Positions 10,377 through 18,665 of a DNA stretch of 32,063 bases are shown piece by piece. Both the position numbers and the translations under genes were made by a program. The DNA comes from Multifurca ochricompacta. Taxonomy: Eukaryota > Basidiomycota > Agaricomycetes > Russulales > Russulaceae. The DNA is taken from contig WTXG01000354.1 in NCBI GenBank assembly GCA_022496185.1, forward strand, positions 1-32,063, written 5' to 3'. Every line of letters begins with the position of its first letter. Within the stretch, counting starts at the first letter, position 1. The notes beneath the pieces are model-generated. The model did not search any database, was not told the origin of the DNA, and saw nothing but the letters and a program-made list of their open reading frames with translations.

Positions 10377-11644
10377 TTTGCTGCTCTCTCTGAGCCCCCT
10401 CCCCCACCTCCCCCCTCTCCTGCCCAGGTTCTCACCTTGGCCATCTCCCAGCTTTATGATGGGATGGTCGAGGCTGAGGCTTCCTTCCCTGGGGATGATG
10501 ACTCTTATGTCCACACTCTCCATGGCCACCTCCGCGACTTCTTCCATTACTCCCCTACTCCTGGGGGCCCCTCCCTCTTCCACTCCTATGTGCAGCATGA
10601 TCCTGACTTTGTGGCGGCTTTCCATTCTGCTTTCCCTCCTGACTCCATCCTTGATGTGCGTGCCCTCCAGGCTGACCTGTTTACCCTCACAGGGGTGATA
10701 ACTGGTCTTGCTAAGAAGGTGGACGCGCTTTCTGCTGGTCCCCAGCCAGCACCCCCCCCTCCTGCTGCACCCCCTCCTCCTGCTTCTGCTCCAGGCCTTT
10801 CCAAAAAGGTAAGGCCCCAGCCCAGGCCCCTCCTGCTCCACCTGCCCAGGCCCCTGCCCAGGTTGCCCCAGCCAAGGCCCCCAAGGCCAAGGCCAAGCCC
10901 TCTGCCCTGGCCCCTTCCCCTGCACCCCCTCCTGCCCCCACTACCCCTGCTGCCCCTGCCCCCTCCCCCCCCTCATCCTACACTGCTGCTGCCAAGAGGC
11001 GTGCGAGACCCTCTCTGGTGGTATTTCCTGGTTCTGTGCAGGACCCTTCTGACCCTCCATTTGTGTGTAAGCCCCCTGGGGCTATTGTCTCATTTCTGAA
11101 CTCTGAGCTGTCAGGTTCCGGGACCCAGGTCTCCCTGTCTGCTGTGCGGTGGACACCAAAGAAGAACCTGGTTCTTATGGCTGGCCCTGATGTCTCAGAG
11201 GCTAACCTCCTCTCTGCCCAGCCCCTCCTCACTTCTCTGCTAGGTCCCTTCTTGTCGGTGATGGGCCAGCCCCTTTCCCCCTCCTCCCGCCTGAACATTC
11301 GGTGGTCCCAGGTGACCATCAATGGCCTTGTGACTGGCATGACCCCACACACTGGGGCACATTCTCCCCAGGCCTGCCACGAGGCCCTGGGTCATGAGAA
11401 TCCGGTGTACAGGGCACTCAAAGTGACGGCCCTTCCCTCCTGGGTCCGCGCTCCCTCCACCCTCCTCCCTGGCTCCACATCCTCTGTGGTTGTGGCCTTT
11501 GAGGATCCAGACGGTGCGGCGCTGGCGGGCCTTCTGGCCCAGTGCACCCTCTATGCCTTCAGGCATGCTGGTGCGGTCCATCGATGGAAGAAGCCACCCC
11601 GCGCCAAGAAGTCGGCTGTCCCGGCCCCCACACCCACCGCTTAG

Positions 11645-11975
11645 CAGCACCTTTCTAATTTTACTTGTGACTTTTGTGTTTCGGACTTTCACTGTACTGA
11701 TTGGTTGGGTCTCGACCATGATGGCACATGGGGTCTGGACCTGGCAACTGCGCCTAGCTGTCCCCACATTTATTTTACATCTTCCTTTTCCCCACCCTGA
11801 GGGGTGGGGGTCCTGGTCACTCTGGGTCTTCCACGTACTACAACCTTGGGTTTTCCCTTAGGGTTTCCCACCCACTACCTCCAGGGCATTTGTCCCTTCT
11901 TACAGTAGTTACTATGTCCCTGTAGTAGCCGCATGATTTGTCTGTTTGGCTGAAGTGCGTAATAAAGTTGAGTCC
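11645..11975 (+). other. 3' untranslated part of the non-LTR element
   Basis: This stretch runs from the ORF1 stop to the A tail. It has no open frame with reverse transcriptase motifs. AATAAA lies at 11961-11966, ten bases before the tail, which is a normal spacing for an RNA 3' end. Confidence 0.75.
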
Positions 11976-11990
11976 AAAAAAAAAAAAAAA
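11976..11990 (+). other. Poly(A) tail of the non-LTR element
   Basis: A run of 15 A lies directly against the right copy of the 15-bp duplication. The last A is ambiguous between tail and duplication. Confidence 0.9.
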
Positions 11991-12005
11991 ACTAAGTCCC
12001 CAGTC
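11991..12005 (+). repeat. Right target-site duplication of the non-LTR element
   Basis: ACTAAGTCCCCAGTC, identical to 3034-3048. The DNA that follows was once continuous with the DNA ending at 3048. Confidence 0.9.
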
Positions 12006-12329
12006 TCCTGAAGCAATTTCATATCCTGTAGATAGGCAATAACAAGAAGACCGACAGAAACCACAGAGCGCCACGTTAGTATATCGATCCAGTGAGAGGC
12101 CATCCCAGACCCAAACTTGTTATTATTATTTATGTGTGCAGTGTTCAAGTTTTACTCGTTTCCTTGCCCTGAGACGAACCCCCATGGCTTGAAGGCTGTC
12201 TTGAACTGGCTGGAATTCTCCTCTTATGAATCTGGTCCGACGTCTTCTCCCCCGAGTCACTATCTTCTGCCTTGCGCTTCCAATTCCTACTCCCTGATGT
12301 ATCGGGAACCATCTCCACCTAAATTAGGT
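12006..12329. other. Flank of the retroelement with a short basic open frame on the - strand
   Basis: On -, an open frame from 12311 to 12144 starts with ATG and encodes about 55 residues rich in Lys, Arg and Ser (for example NWKRKAEDSDSGEKTSD). It follows a possible 3' splice site (CTAATTTAG). Such basic, serine-rich stretches are common tails of fungal nuclear proteins, including FunK1 kinases, but too little is present to assign it. Nothing else is seen. Confidence 0.35.
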
Positions 12330-12392
12330 TACCATTGTACAGATCCAATCCGCAGTGAGTGCAAGGCAAAGTATTCCTTGGATGGTGAGAGA

Positions 12393-12400
12393 GAGAGAAG
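12393..12400 (+). repeat. Left 8-bp target-site duplication of hAT-2
   Basis: GAGAGAAG before the terminal TAGTGATTG is repeated at 13638-13645. The site lies in a GA-rich stretch, so chance similarity is easier here than at the other two elements, but both copies sit exactly at the ends. Confidence 0.85.
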
Positions 12401-13637
12401 TAGTGATTGTCAAGGGTTTTCATACCCGCGCGGGTAAGCGCCATGGGTTTTGCCGGGTACAGGTACGGGTATATGGCTCCCAACCCGTGGAAACCCGTAC
12501 CCGCGCGGCGGGTTTGGCGGGTATAGGTGCCGATTATCCATTGACAAGATCAGTGGAATTTCCAAGATAAAACACATCTGCAGCCACAAAAATACAAGAT
12601 CTCGTCTGATGTATGATACAGGGTGAATGTAAATATGTTCTAGTGTTATCCTACAAAATATCAAAGCAGATCAACAGTGCGATGTAAAATAAAAGTGTTA
12701 TCAGTGATCTACATTCTTGAAAATCATGATGCATCTGTTTTATTAACGCGCGACCAATTCTGCCAGTCTGGCACTATCTAAAATACTCTCTAGACTACTT
12801 TAGACTATTCTATAATCTAATTATCAAATTAATTTATTGAAACAAGGCCCGCATGTATCTACAAGCTGCATGGGGCAGCGACTACATTGCATCGCATGGT
12901 GGTCTGACCTCCTTCCTATTAAGGAAGGTTGACTTAAACGCACAGAATTGTGCATCCAGGGACCAGGACAGTCGCGCTTGTATGAAATGAAACTAGAATA
13001 ATAAAATAATAATGTAAATAAAAGATCCTTTTAATCTTCTGAACATAAAACAACAATTTTTGAGGAATCTTGAGTAGCCATAAATGAACGTGTTGTGTCC
13101 AAGTGCTTATCTCCTTGACCGGGATGGCCCAGGCCGATTGTCCGAAATGCGCGATGCAAGTAAAGAACTTGCACACGTTTCATTTTATGGGCAACCCAGG
13201 TATCAAAACAATTATCCAGGGGTTACCCCTGCCAATGTCTATGTGTTCATTAAATTTTTTGCATTCTGTGTGGTTATCTGACAGGCTATTCATCAATGTT
13301 CTATAACATCCTATCTAATCATCTCTGTATACTGGATTTTAGTTGTGCTTGTATAAAATTGAAAGCAGAATAATAGAAAAATAATGGAATAATGAATTAT
13401 CTTAATCTTCTGAACATAAAACAAGAGCCATTGAGGGATCTTAAGCAGCCACAAATAAACATGTTGTGTATCTTCTTGGTCCGGGAAGGCCTGGGCCGGT
13501 TATCCGAAATGCGCGATGCAAGTAAAGAACTTGCACGCGTTTTCACGGGTTACCCGTACCCGTAGTGACGGGTACGGGTACGGGTACGGGTATGGGTACC
13601 AATGAGTATACCCCAGGGTTACCCCTGCCAATCACTA
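12401..13637 (+). mobile_element. hAT-2: 1.24-kb non-autonomous deletion derivative of the hAT-1 family
   Basis: The left end (TAGTGATTGTCAAGGGTT) and about 565 bp behind it match the right arm of hAT-1 inverted. The right end (on the other strand TAGTGATTGGCAGGGGTA) and about 300 bp match the left arm of hAT-1 inverted. No transposase exon is present. The element therefore lies in opposite orientation to hAT-1 and lost everything between the arms. It also has an extra, partly degenerate copy of the left-arm sequence at about 12976-13240 that ends in a terminal-repeat-like GGGGTTACCCCTGCCAAT. It could only move with transposase supplied in trans. Confidence 0.92.
13545..13606 (+). repeat. Subterminal GGGTAC array with perfect 12-bp hairpin, hAT-2 right end
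   Basis: TACCCGTACCCG (13551-13562) and CGGGTACGGGTA (13569-13580) are exact reverse complements around the six-base loop TAGTGA. Further GGGTAC units continue to about 13600. Confidence 0.9.
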
Positions 13638-13645
13638 GAGAGAAG
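13638..13645 (+). repeat. Right 8-bp target-site duplication of hAT-2
   Basis: GAGAGAAG directly after the terminal CCAATCACTA, matching 12393-12400. Confidence 0.85.
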
Positions 13646-14884
13646 AGAGAAGAGAGCGCACCCTTTTGAGATAACTAGATCAAATGTAAATGCATCGTGC
13701 TTGAATTCAAGGAAATCGCTGCTTTTTGGTTCTGTTTGACCTTTGCGCTCGATGTCATCAAGAAGTTCTTCAACATATAAAAAGAAAGATAAAGAGAGAG
13801 AAATGCCGTTTGATTTCTGCTTCTAGTGGCTCACTTGCTGGTCTACTACAAGCATTGTATGTACCTTTAAATACTTGCAGAGAGACCTAGTTATGAAGCA
13901 GAAAGAAAGTGAATAAGGATTAAAAGGAGACAAGTGAGATGATGCCAGGCAATTAAGGCGGAGATGATGTAGACGGAGAGGTAGAAACCTGACAGGTAAG
14001 ACGGGGAGGTAGTGAAACTGGTGTAAGGAATGGACGGGCATGCGGCCCGGAATGTAAATGATAAGATATACGAAGCTAGATTCTAAATGCTCTAAATTCA
14101 GGAGAGATGATAGCTGGCTGTTTCATGCTCAACGCCCGAGCCATCCTTACACCATCGTCGTCGATGCGACATGCTTGTTGATGATGGGCAATACGACCTC
14201 AGAAAGACCCAGTTTCTCCGACTCATTCGTCATTCTTGTTCTGCTTTTCTTCGATTGCTAATTGAATTTCTTTGGGTAAATCAAGTTGTGGTTCCACATG
14301 CAGTAGAAATTTAATGGCCATAGAGGCAGAGCAGTTTGCCACTGTCACCCCTGATGAGAAGCTCGTGGAACTGCCATGTGCCCTCCACGCAATCCCAACT
14401 AGCTCATAATCCATCGGAGGTCTTGATAGATGGCATATTGTTCCCGAGTTCTATCTTGGCTTTTCCTCAATGCCCCTGTGCACTCGTTTCGATAAGTCCC
14501 AATCAATCAAATTCCACATCCCAATGTAATGTTCGAGCCTTGCCAAGTGAGCTGTGGCGGCTCATCAGTATTAATAGCGTGAATAGGAAACAACATTCCT
14601 TACCTTCGATGGCATCCCAGATAACCTTACACAGCTATTTTGTCGATTTTAAGGTATTTGGTGGTTTCTCGAGGGTCTCCACTGGCAAGACGAGTCGGTA
14701 GTGAACATAGGGATCAACGCGTGGTTGACCAGGACATCAGTCGCGTTAACTGCTGTCACGTAGTCCTGTATCCGCTTCCTTTGCATGGCAAACAAGGTGA
14801 TGGAGGCATATTCAGTTGATAAAGGAACATTACCAGCAAGACACAACTTTGGTATTTTGGGTACTTGCATGTCATGAAATTCAC

Positions 14885-14892
14885 GGTGTGCA
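14885..14892 (+). repeat. Left 8-bp target-site duplication of hAT-3
   Basis: GGTGTGCA, identical to 15307-15314. When one copy and the element are skipped, the kinase frame (GDAHREFHDM on -) reads straight through. Confidence 0.95.
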
Positions 14893-15306
14893 TAGTGATG
14901 TGCCTGGCCCAGCTCAGAGAAGCTAAAAGCCAAAGCTGCCGGCTCAGGCCGCAGCTTTCAACAGCACATACAAGTGCAATAGCAATCGTCAAAATCAGTA
15001 GAAATCTGATCACAAAGTGGTTGATTTGGGTCACATAATCATGTTTATTGCAGCATTTCAAACTTTTTCTTCGATATAACTTTGCAATACGTAACACACT
15101 AAGTCATATTTGGATTAGCTGAACTATAACTACTAGTTATATGTCATAAAATTTTCTCTACCAAAAGCTGCAGCTTGGGCCAAGCCGGGCCAGGGCCAAG
15201 CTGTCTGTGATGGCTTTGGCTCGGCCCAGACTTTAGGAAAGCCGGAGCCGCCTCAGGCCAAGCCAAAGCCGCGGCTTTTGGGCCAAGCCGGGCCGGAACA
15301 TCACTA
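14893..15306. mobile_element. hAT-3: 414-bp non-autonomous hAT (MITE-like) inside the FunK1 pseudogene
   Basis: The ends read TAGTGATGTGCCTGGCCCAG and, on the other strand, TAGTGATGTTCCGGCCCGGC, flanked by GGTGTGCA on both sides. Subterminal regions are rich in GGCCCGGCTTGG- and AAGCCAAAGCC-type units in place of the GGGTAC arrays of the other two copies. The ends share only the first seven bases with hAT-1, so this is a different hAT family. It has no coding capacity. Confidence 0.93.
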
Positions 15307-15314
15307 GGTGTGCA
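15307..15314 (+). repeat. Right 8-bp target-site duplication of hAT-3
   Basis: GGTGTGCA directly after the terminal ACATCACTA, matching 14885-14892. Confidence 0.95.
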
Positions 15315-15742
15315 TCCCCTTCCTTTAAATTCCTGGAAGGTTAGTGCGCCAAAAGTCGTTGAGATATACCAGACTTTTACGCGCGACGTCATACGCGATA
15401 TAGCCGAATGTAGAACGCCCGAACAGCATGTAACGTTTCAGATCTCCATCGGTGCTGCGACCAAAGATCGGTTATCTTAACGGGGTATCTCTTGAGTTTG
15501 GAGAGTGCTGCGTTAACAGCGTGTTCATGGCTGTGATCGACGTCCGAGAGGAAACTAAATCTCCGGATGAATTCGAGGAGGTATTCAGGTTGGGTAACCC
15601 AGTTGAATGACTCTGTGTATATGACACCGCTGCGATACCACCGAAGGAGGCGACCATTATTTGCCGAAAAGGAAGATAGAAAATGAGAAGATACGGAATT
15701 GAGAATGATGCAGTGGATGTGAGTCTCTTTGTCCACACGCAT

Positions 15743-16103
15743 TCCAAAAACGATCTACATTTGCACCGAGGTCGAGCATAGATGCCGCACACAAATGTCA
15801 AGGTGGTCGTTATTCGATGTTACATCTGCTCCTTGCTACTCCCCACTATGAGGATAGACATTTTGTGTGGCGTGAACACAAGGTCAAGGCCTCGTAGTTT
15901 GGGATGTATCAGAAATTGCGAGAGTGTTTTATTTTTTCTTGACTGGGTCATGAGCGAGAAAAGTCGTCAGCATAACATAATACTACATTGTTTCATTGCG
16001 ACATGGTCTGTCAGGTCCAACAGTGGGAAAATGTTTGTCATAATGTTGGCTTGTCATGACCAAGGTATATTGAAGATAGATGCGGCGCAGCAAGTTCGAT
16101 GGT
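15743..16103. other. Probable 5' remnant of the kinase pseudogene, no clear frame
   Basis: This is the position where the N-terminal exons of the FunK1 kinase would lie on -. Only short frames broken by stops are visible and I cannot assign any of them. Confidence 0.4.
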
Positions 16104-16705
16104 ATTTCATTACCTGTGTACGGATCCGATCCGTGGTGAGTGCGAGGCAAAGTGTTCCCGAAAGACAGAGGTAGAGGAGAAGAGAAAGACAGAAGAGGGA
16201 GCCCTTAGATAACTTGAGACTTTAAATGAGGATGTATCGTACTTGAACTTGCGAATACGCTGCTAGCTGGTTCCTTGTGCTTTGACATTGTTGAGAAGTT
16301 ATTTAGCACACAAAGAAAAAGATAACAGGGGAGAAATGCCGTTTGATTTCTGCTTCGGTTGGCTCACCGCCTGGTCTACTACAGGCATTTGTATGTACCT
16401 TATATACTTGTAGAAAGACCTAGTTATGAAGCAGAAGAGGATCAATTTGGATGAAAGGAGACAAGTGGGACAAAACCAGGCAATAAAGGGCGGAGAAAGA
16501 GAGGTAATAAAAGGAATGGACGGGCAGGCGGCCCGGAACGTGCACAATTTGATAAAGATATACGTCTTAATCGCTAGTGAGGTATTTGAAACTAAATCAG
16601 AAATGCTCTAATTCAGGGCTTGTAACGAAAAGAAGTGGGCTCGACTAGGAATGGCGATAGCTGACGGTATCATGCTCAACGCCCGGGCCATCATTACACC
16701 GGAGT
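16104..16705 (+). repeat. Copy B of the directly repeated segment, without hAT (empty site)
   Basis: It matches copy A on both sides of hAT-2. Around 16143-16205 it runs from CGAGGCAAAGTGTTCC through a GA-rich stretch to CCTTAGATAACTTGAG without any transposon, showing the pre-insertion state. On - it reads like a promoter and 5' leader (a TATATAAGGT-like box near 16395, later an ATG), but no gene can be assigned. Confidence 0.85.
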
Positions 16706-16789
16706 ATAACCAATGTGGGGAGAAGAACGAATAGAGAATATGGTTCCAGTCCATAGAGGTTGCTACTACGCTGCCATCAGTGAAGACGT

Positions 16790-18665
16790 CTATGCCTTAC
16801 CCCTCCAACCTCCCAAAATGCAATACCGAGATAGGACAAGCAGTACAACTGCAACTATCACCGCAGAACCTATCATTATAGAGAATGAATGTGCCATCAG
16901 TGGGGAGGTACATGAATCTTGGGGGAATAACACGTGCCTGCATAAATGCCGACAGCGGTATAACCTCCCGTCGAGCGGTTGATTGCACCTGATATCGGTG
17001 GGCCGGCGAGCGCGCCAAACGCCAGGATGGTCGCGAACATTCCCGTTCGCCGCCCAACGTCGCTCGTATCGCCGAATTCCATCATCGGCGCGAGCAATAG
17101 CCCCGCGAATGCCCCGGAGGATGCGCCGTAGAGTAGCGCGACGACCACCAGGGGCGAGGGGCCACGCACAAACGGCCAAAGGATCGTAAGAACGCCGGCG
17201 AGAAATGTAGTGGGGATCATTACCGTCAGCGCCCCTGCATAAAGGTAGGCGATGGGAAAAAAAGAAGTGGAGAAAGAAAATAAACAGGGTAAACGGCCGA
17301 AGAAACGCCTCAGGTAGCTTACCAAATCGATCCGCTACTACCCCAACGGAGACACGACCCACGACAGACCCTGCATTGGCGATAGAGACGAGGTAGAAGG
17401 TTAATTCCCCCTCAATGCCCTGAGACCGTGCGCTTGCGTTGATAAATGTTGAAACTAGTAGCAACGGCGTTACAATGGAATCGTCCTGTCATGCTCGACG
17501 AATATTTGATTCTACCTGTGTACAACCCGAGGAAGCACACCAATCCAGCAGCGGTGTACAATGAATATGCTGGGGATTTGAATTGTTCAGGATTGAGCAG
17601 GCCGCCTGGGTCGGACTTGGGGCGAAGTCTTCGCTTCAGCGTCTGAATCCCAAGTTAATTTGTGGACGTTGGGGAAATTCGTTCCTACCAAGTTGGCCAT
17701 GCCGAGGGTGAAGGTCAGTATAAATGCTATAATTCTCAAGGTCCACTTGAATCTTGGGGCACAGCATAAGCACAAGAACGCATGGGGTGCAGAACTGATT
17801 GCGTACCCTACCGCAACGTGCAAATTGCGGAACAAAATGGGAAACACAGTGCCGCCAAGTGGCGACCCCAGTGCGTAGAGGCCTAGAGCGGTACCACGCC
17901 GCTTCTTGAACCAGTGCGCAACGACACTCGCAGCGGGTCCTGCGATAATGCCCGAAGTTATCTGCAGAACAGTTTCAACCTGCAATGTATTGAATTGGGA
18001 AGTGCGCGATACTGACTCCAAGGCCGAGACCCTGGCAGAGTAGGAAATGCCAGTATTCTGTACACTCTGCTATGAGGACTGTGCACAGAACGAGCAAGAC
18101 GGAAGCGGCCATGAGAGGGTAGCGGAAGTGGCCGAGATCAAACAGCCGGCCAACTAGGAGAGCAGGAAAGAACACTAAGGAATACTAGGTAATTCATCAG
18201 TGATCTTCTTTCTGCCGAGCTAGATCGAGGCGGGATACTTGAGTTGAACCGATCCACGCTCTAAAAGAACACAATGTCAGCTTAAATGTCCTAGAGGTAA
18301 AAGGCCGAAGCGAAAGTGACCAACATTGCTGATGGAGAGGTTCCCTTCAGTGGGCCGTTCTCATAGTACTCCTGGAATGCCTACGAGCGGATGATCAATA
18401 TAATTAAACATCTTCAAGGAAGTAGACAACTAGACTCACGCCCCATGCGGTCATGTAGCCGACCCTGGACAATGTGCGATATCGCTTCCTCGATGTACAG
18501 AGATCCACGATGGGTACTCACGTTGAAAAGTTGACACAAGCACTCTGCTAGTAAATTGTCTGTCAGTATGAGCCATCGATTAAGAGAACTACATGCCCCG
18601 AATATCACAGTCCAAGCTTGAAGGCCACCGTCCGGATAATTTTCTTCTGATGACTCTGAGTCCAT
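16790..18665 (-). CDS. Monocarboxylate transporter-type major facilitator superfamily permease
   Basis: Twelve exons fit: 18665-18609, 18547-18522, 18464-18440, 18380-18325, 18260-18239, 18184-18017, 17961-17807, 17752-17689, 17642-17516, 17454-17323, 17234-16938 and 16869-16790, giving about 402 residues and twelve likely membrane helices. The N-terminus has the family motif DGGLQAW. Other family segments are VGYMTAWGAFQEYYENG, VGRLFDLGHFRYPL, AHWFKKRRGTALGLYALGSP, AGSVVGRVSVGVVADRFG and GDTSDVGRRTGMFATILAFG. The family moves monocarboxylates or related small solutes across the plasma membrane; the substrate here is unknown. The start is the ATG before SESSEENYPDGG. The exon 1 end is uncertain: donor GTGATA keeps the frame but shortens helix 1, while the later donor GTAGTT keeps VIFGA but breaks frame. 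The last intron begins with GC. Confidence 0.88.

Larger units (their letters stand above)
3120..11644 (+). pseudogene. ORF1 (Gag-like RNA-binding protein) of the non-LTR element, interrupted and frameshifted
   Basis: The start is ATG TCC AAT TGC at 3120-3131. The reading then resumes at 10377 with TTTGCTGCTCTC, after the hAT element. The frame is shifted once at 10803-10809 (AAAAAGG), then stays open to the stop at 11644, for about 426 residues overall. The N-terminal part is acidic and helical, the middle is a Pro/Ala-rich linker with Lys (about 10740-10980), and the C-terminal part carries a VRWTPKKNLVL segment and an RWSQVTINGL segment. Those segments are typical of the region before the endonuclease in Tad1-like fungal LINEs. 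The open frame that seems to begin at 10356 uses a TTG inside the hAT terminal repeat and is not a real start. The shift could be a one-base deletion or a -1 ribosomal shift on the A run; deletion is simpler. Confidence 0.85.
3049..11990 (+). mobile_element. ORF1-only non-LTR retroelement (half-LINE), split by a hAT insertion
   Basis: Without the hAT element (3132-10368) and one copy of its target duplication, the unit is about 1.7 kb: a 71-nt leader (3049-3119), ORF1 (ATG at 3120), a 3' untranslated part (11645-11975) with AATAAA at 11961, and a 15-A tail at 11976-11990. It is bounded by the 15-bp duplication. No reverse transcriptase or endonuclease frame is present between ORF1 and the tail, so it looks like a complete insertion of an ORF1-only derivative, comparable in layout to mammalian HAL1 elements. 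It must have moved with enzymes supplied by another LINE. Whether the leader is the true full-length 5' end is inferred from the ORF1 start lying close behind the duplication. Confidence 0.85.
12330..14155 (+). repeat. Copy A of a directly repeated segment, split by hAT-2
   Basis: The parts 12330-12400 and about 13646-14155 together match 16104-16705. Shared blocks include GAGAAATGCCGTTTGATTTC, GACCTAGTTATGAAGCAGAA, AATGGACGGGCA followed by GCGGCCCGGAA, and CATGCTCAACGCCCG. Divergence is moderate with many small indels. The two copies lie on either side of the FunK1 pseudogene. Confidence 0.88.
14230..15742 (-). pseudogene. FunK1-like fungal protein kinase, decayed and interrupted by hAT-3
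   Basis: Reading on -, segments appear in the order expected for a FunK1 kinase. First comes RLLRWYRSGVIYTESFNWV with PEYLLEFIRRFSFLS (15742-15389), the region before the kinase lobe. Next is SLVYLNDFWRTNLPG, then, after the transposon is skipped, EGDAHREFHDMQVPKIPKLC and LAGNVP. Further on come YRLVLPVETLEKP and LIDWDLSKRVHRG (about 14479-14513), the equivalent of the DFG region. Stops and frame changes separate these segments, and the expected HRD catalytic loop is not intact. FunK1 kinases are an expanded family in mushrooms with largely unknown roles. The C-terminal end is not defined. Confidence 0.82.

Noticed and set aside
10586..10941. Long Gly/Ala-rich frames on the - strand opposite ORF1
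   Set aside because: They are the complement of the Pro/Ala-rich linker and have no independent start, domain or splice structure.
10356..11099. Open frame that seems to start at 10356 with MTITTNC
   Set aside because: The start is a TTG inside the hAT terminal repeat. The true ORF1 start is the ATG at 3120, split off by the hAT insertion, and the end of this frame after about 10810 is out of register.
3142..13630. A single 10.5-kb transposon bounded by CAGGGGTAACCC and GGGTTACCCCTG
   Set aside because: The outer sequences at these two places are inverted repeats and not direct duplications. The 8-bp duplications pair 3124 with 10369 and 12393 with 13638, so these are two separate elements.
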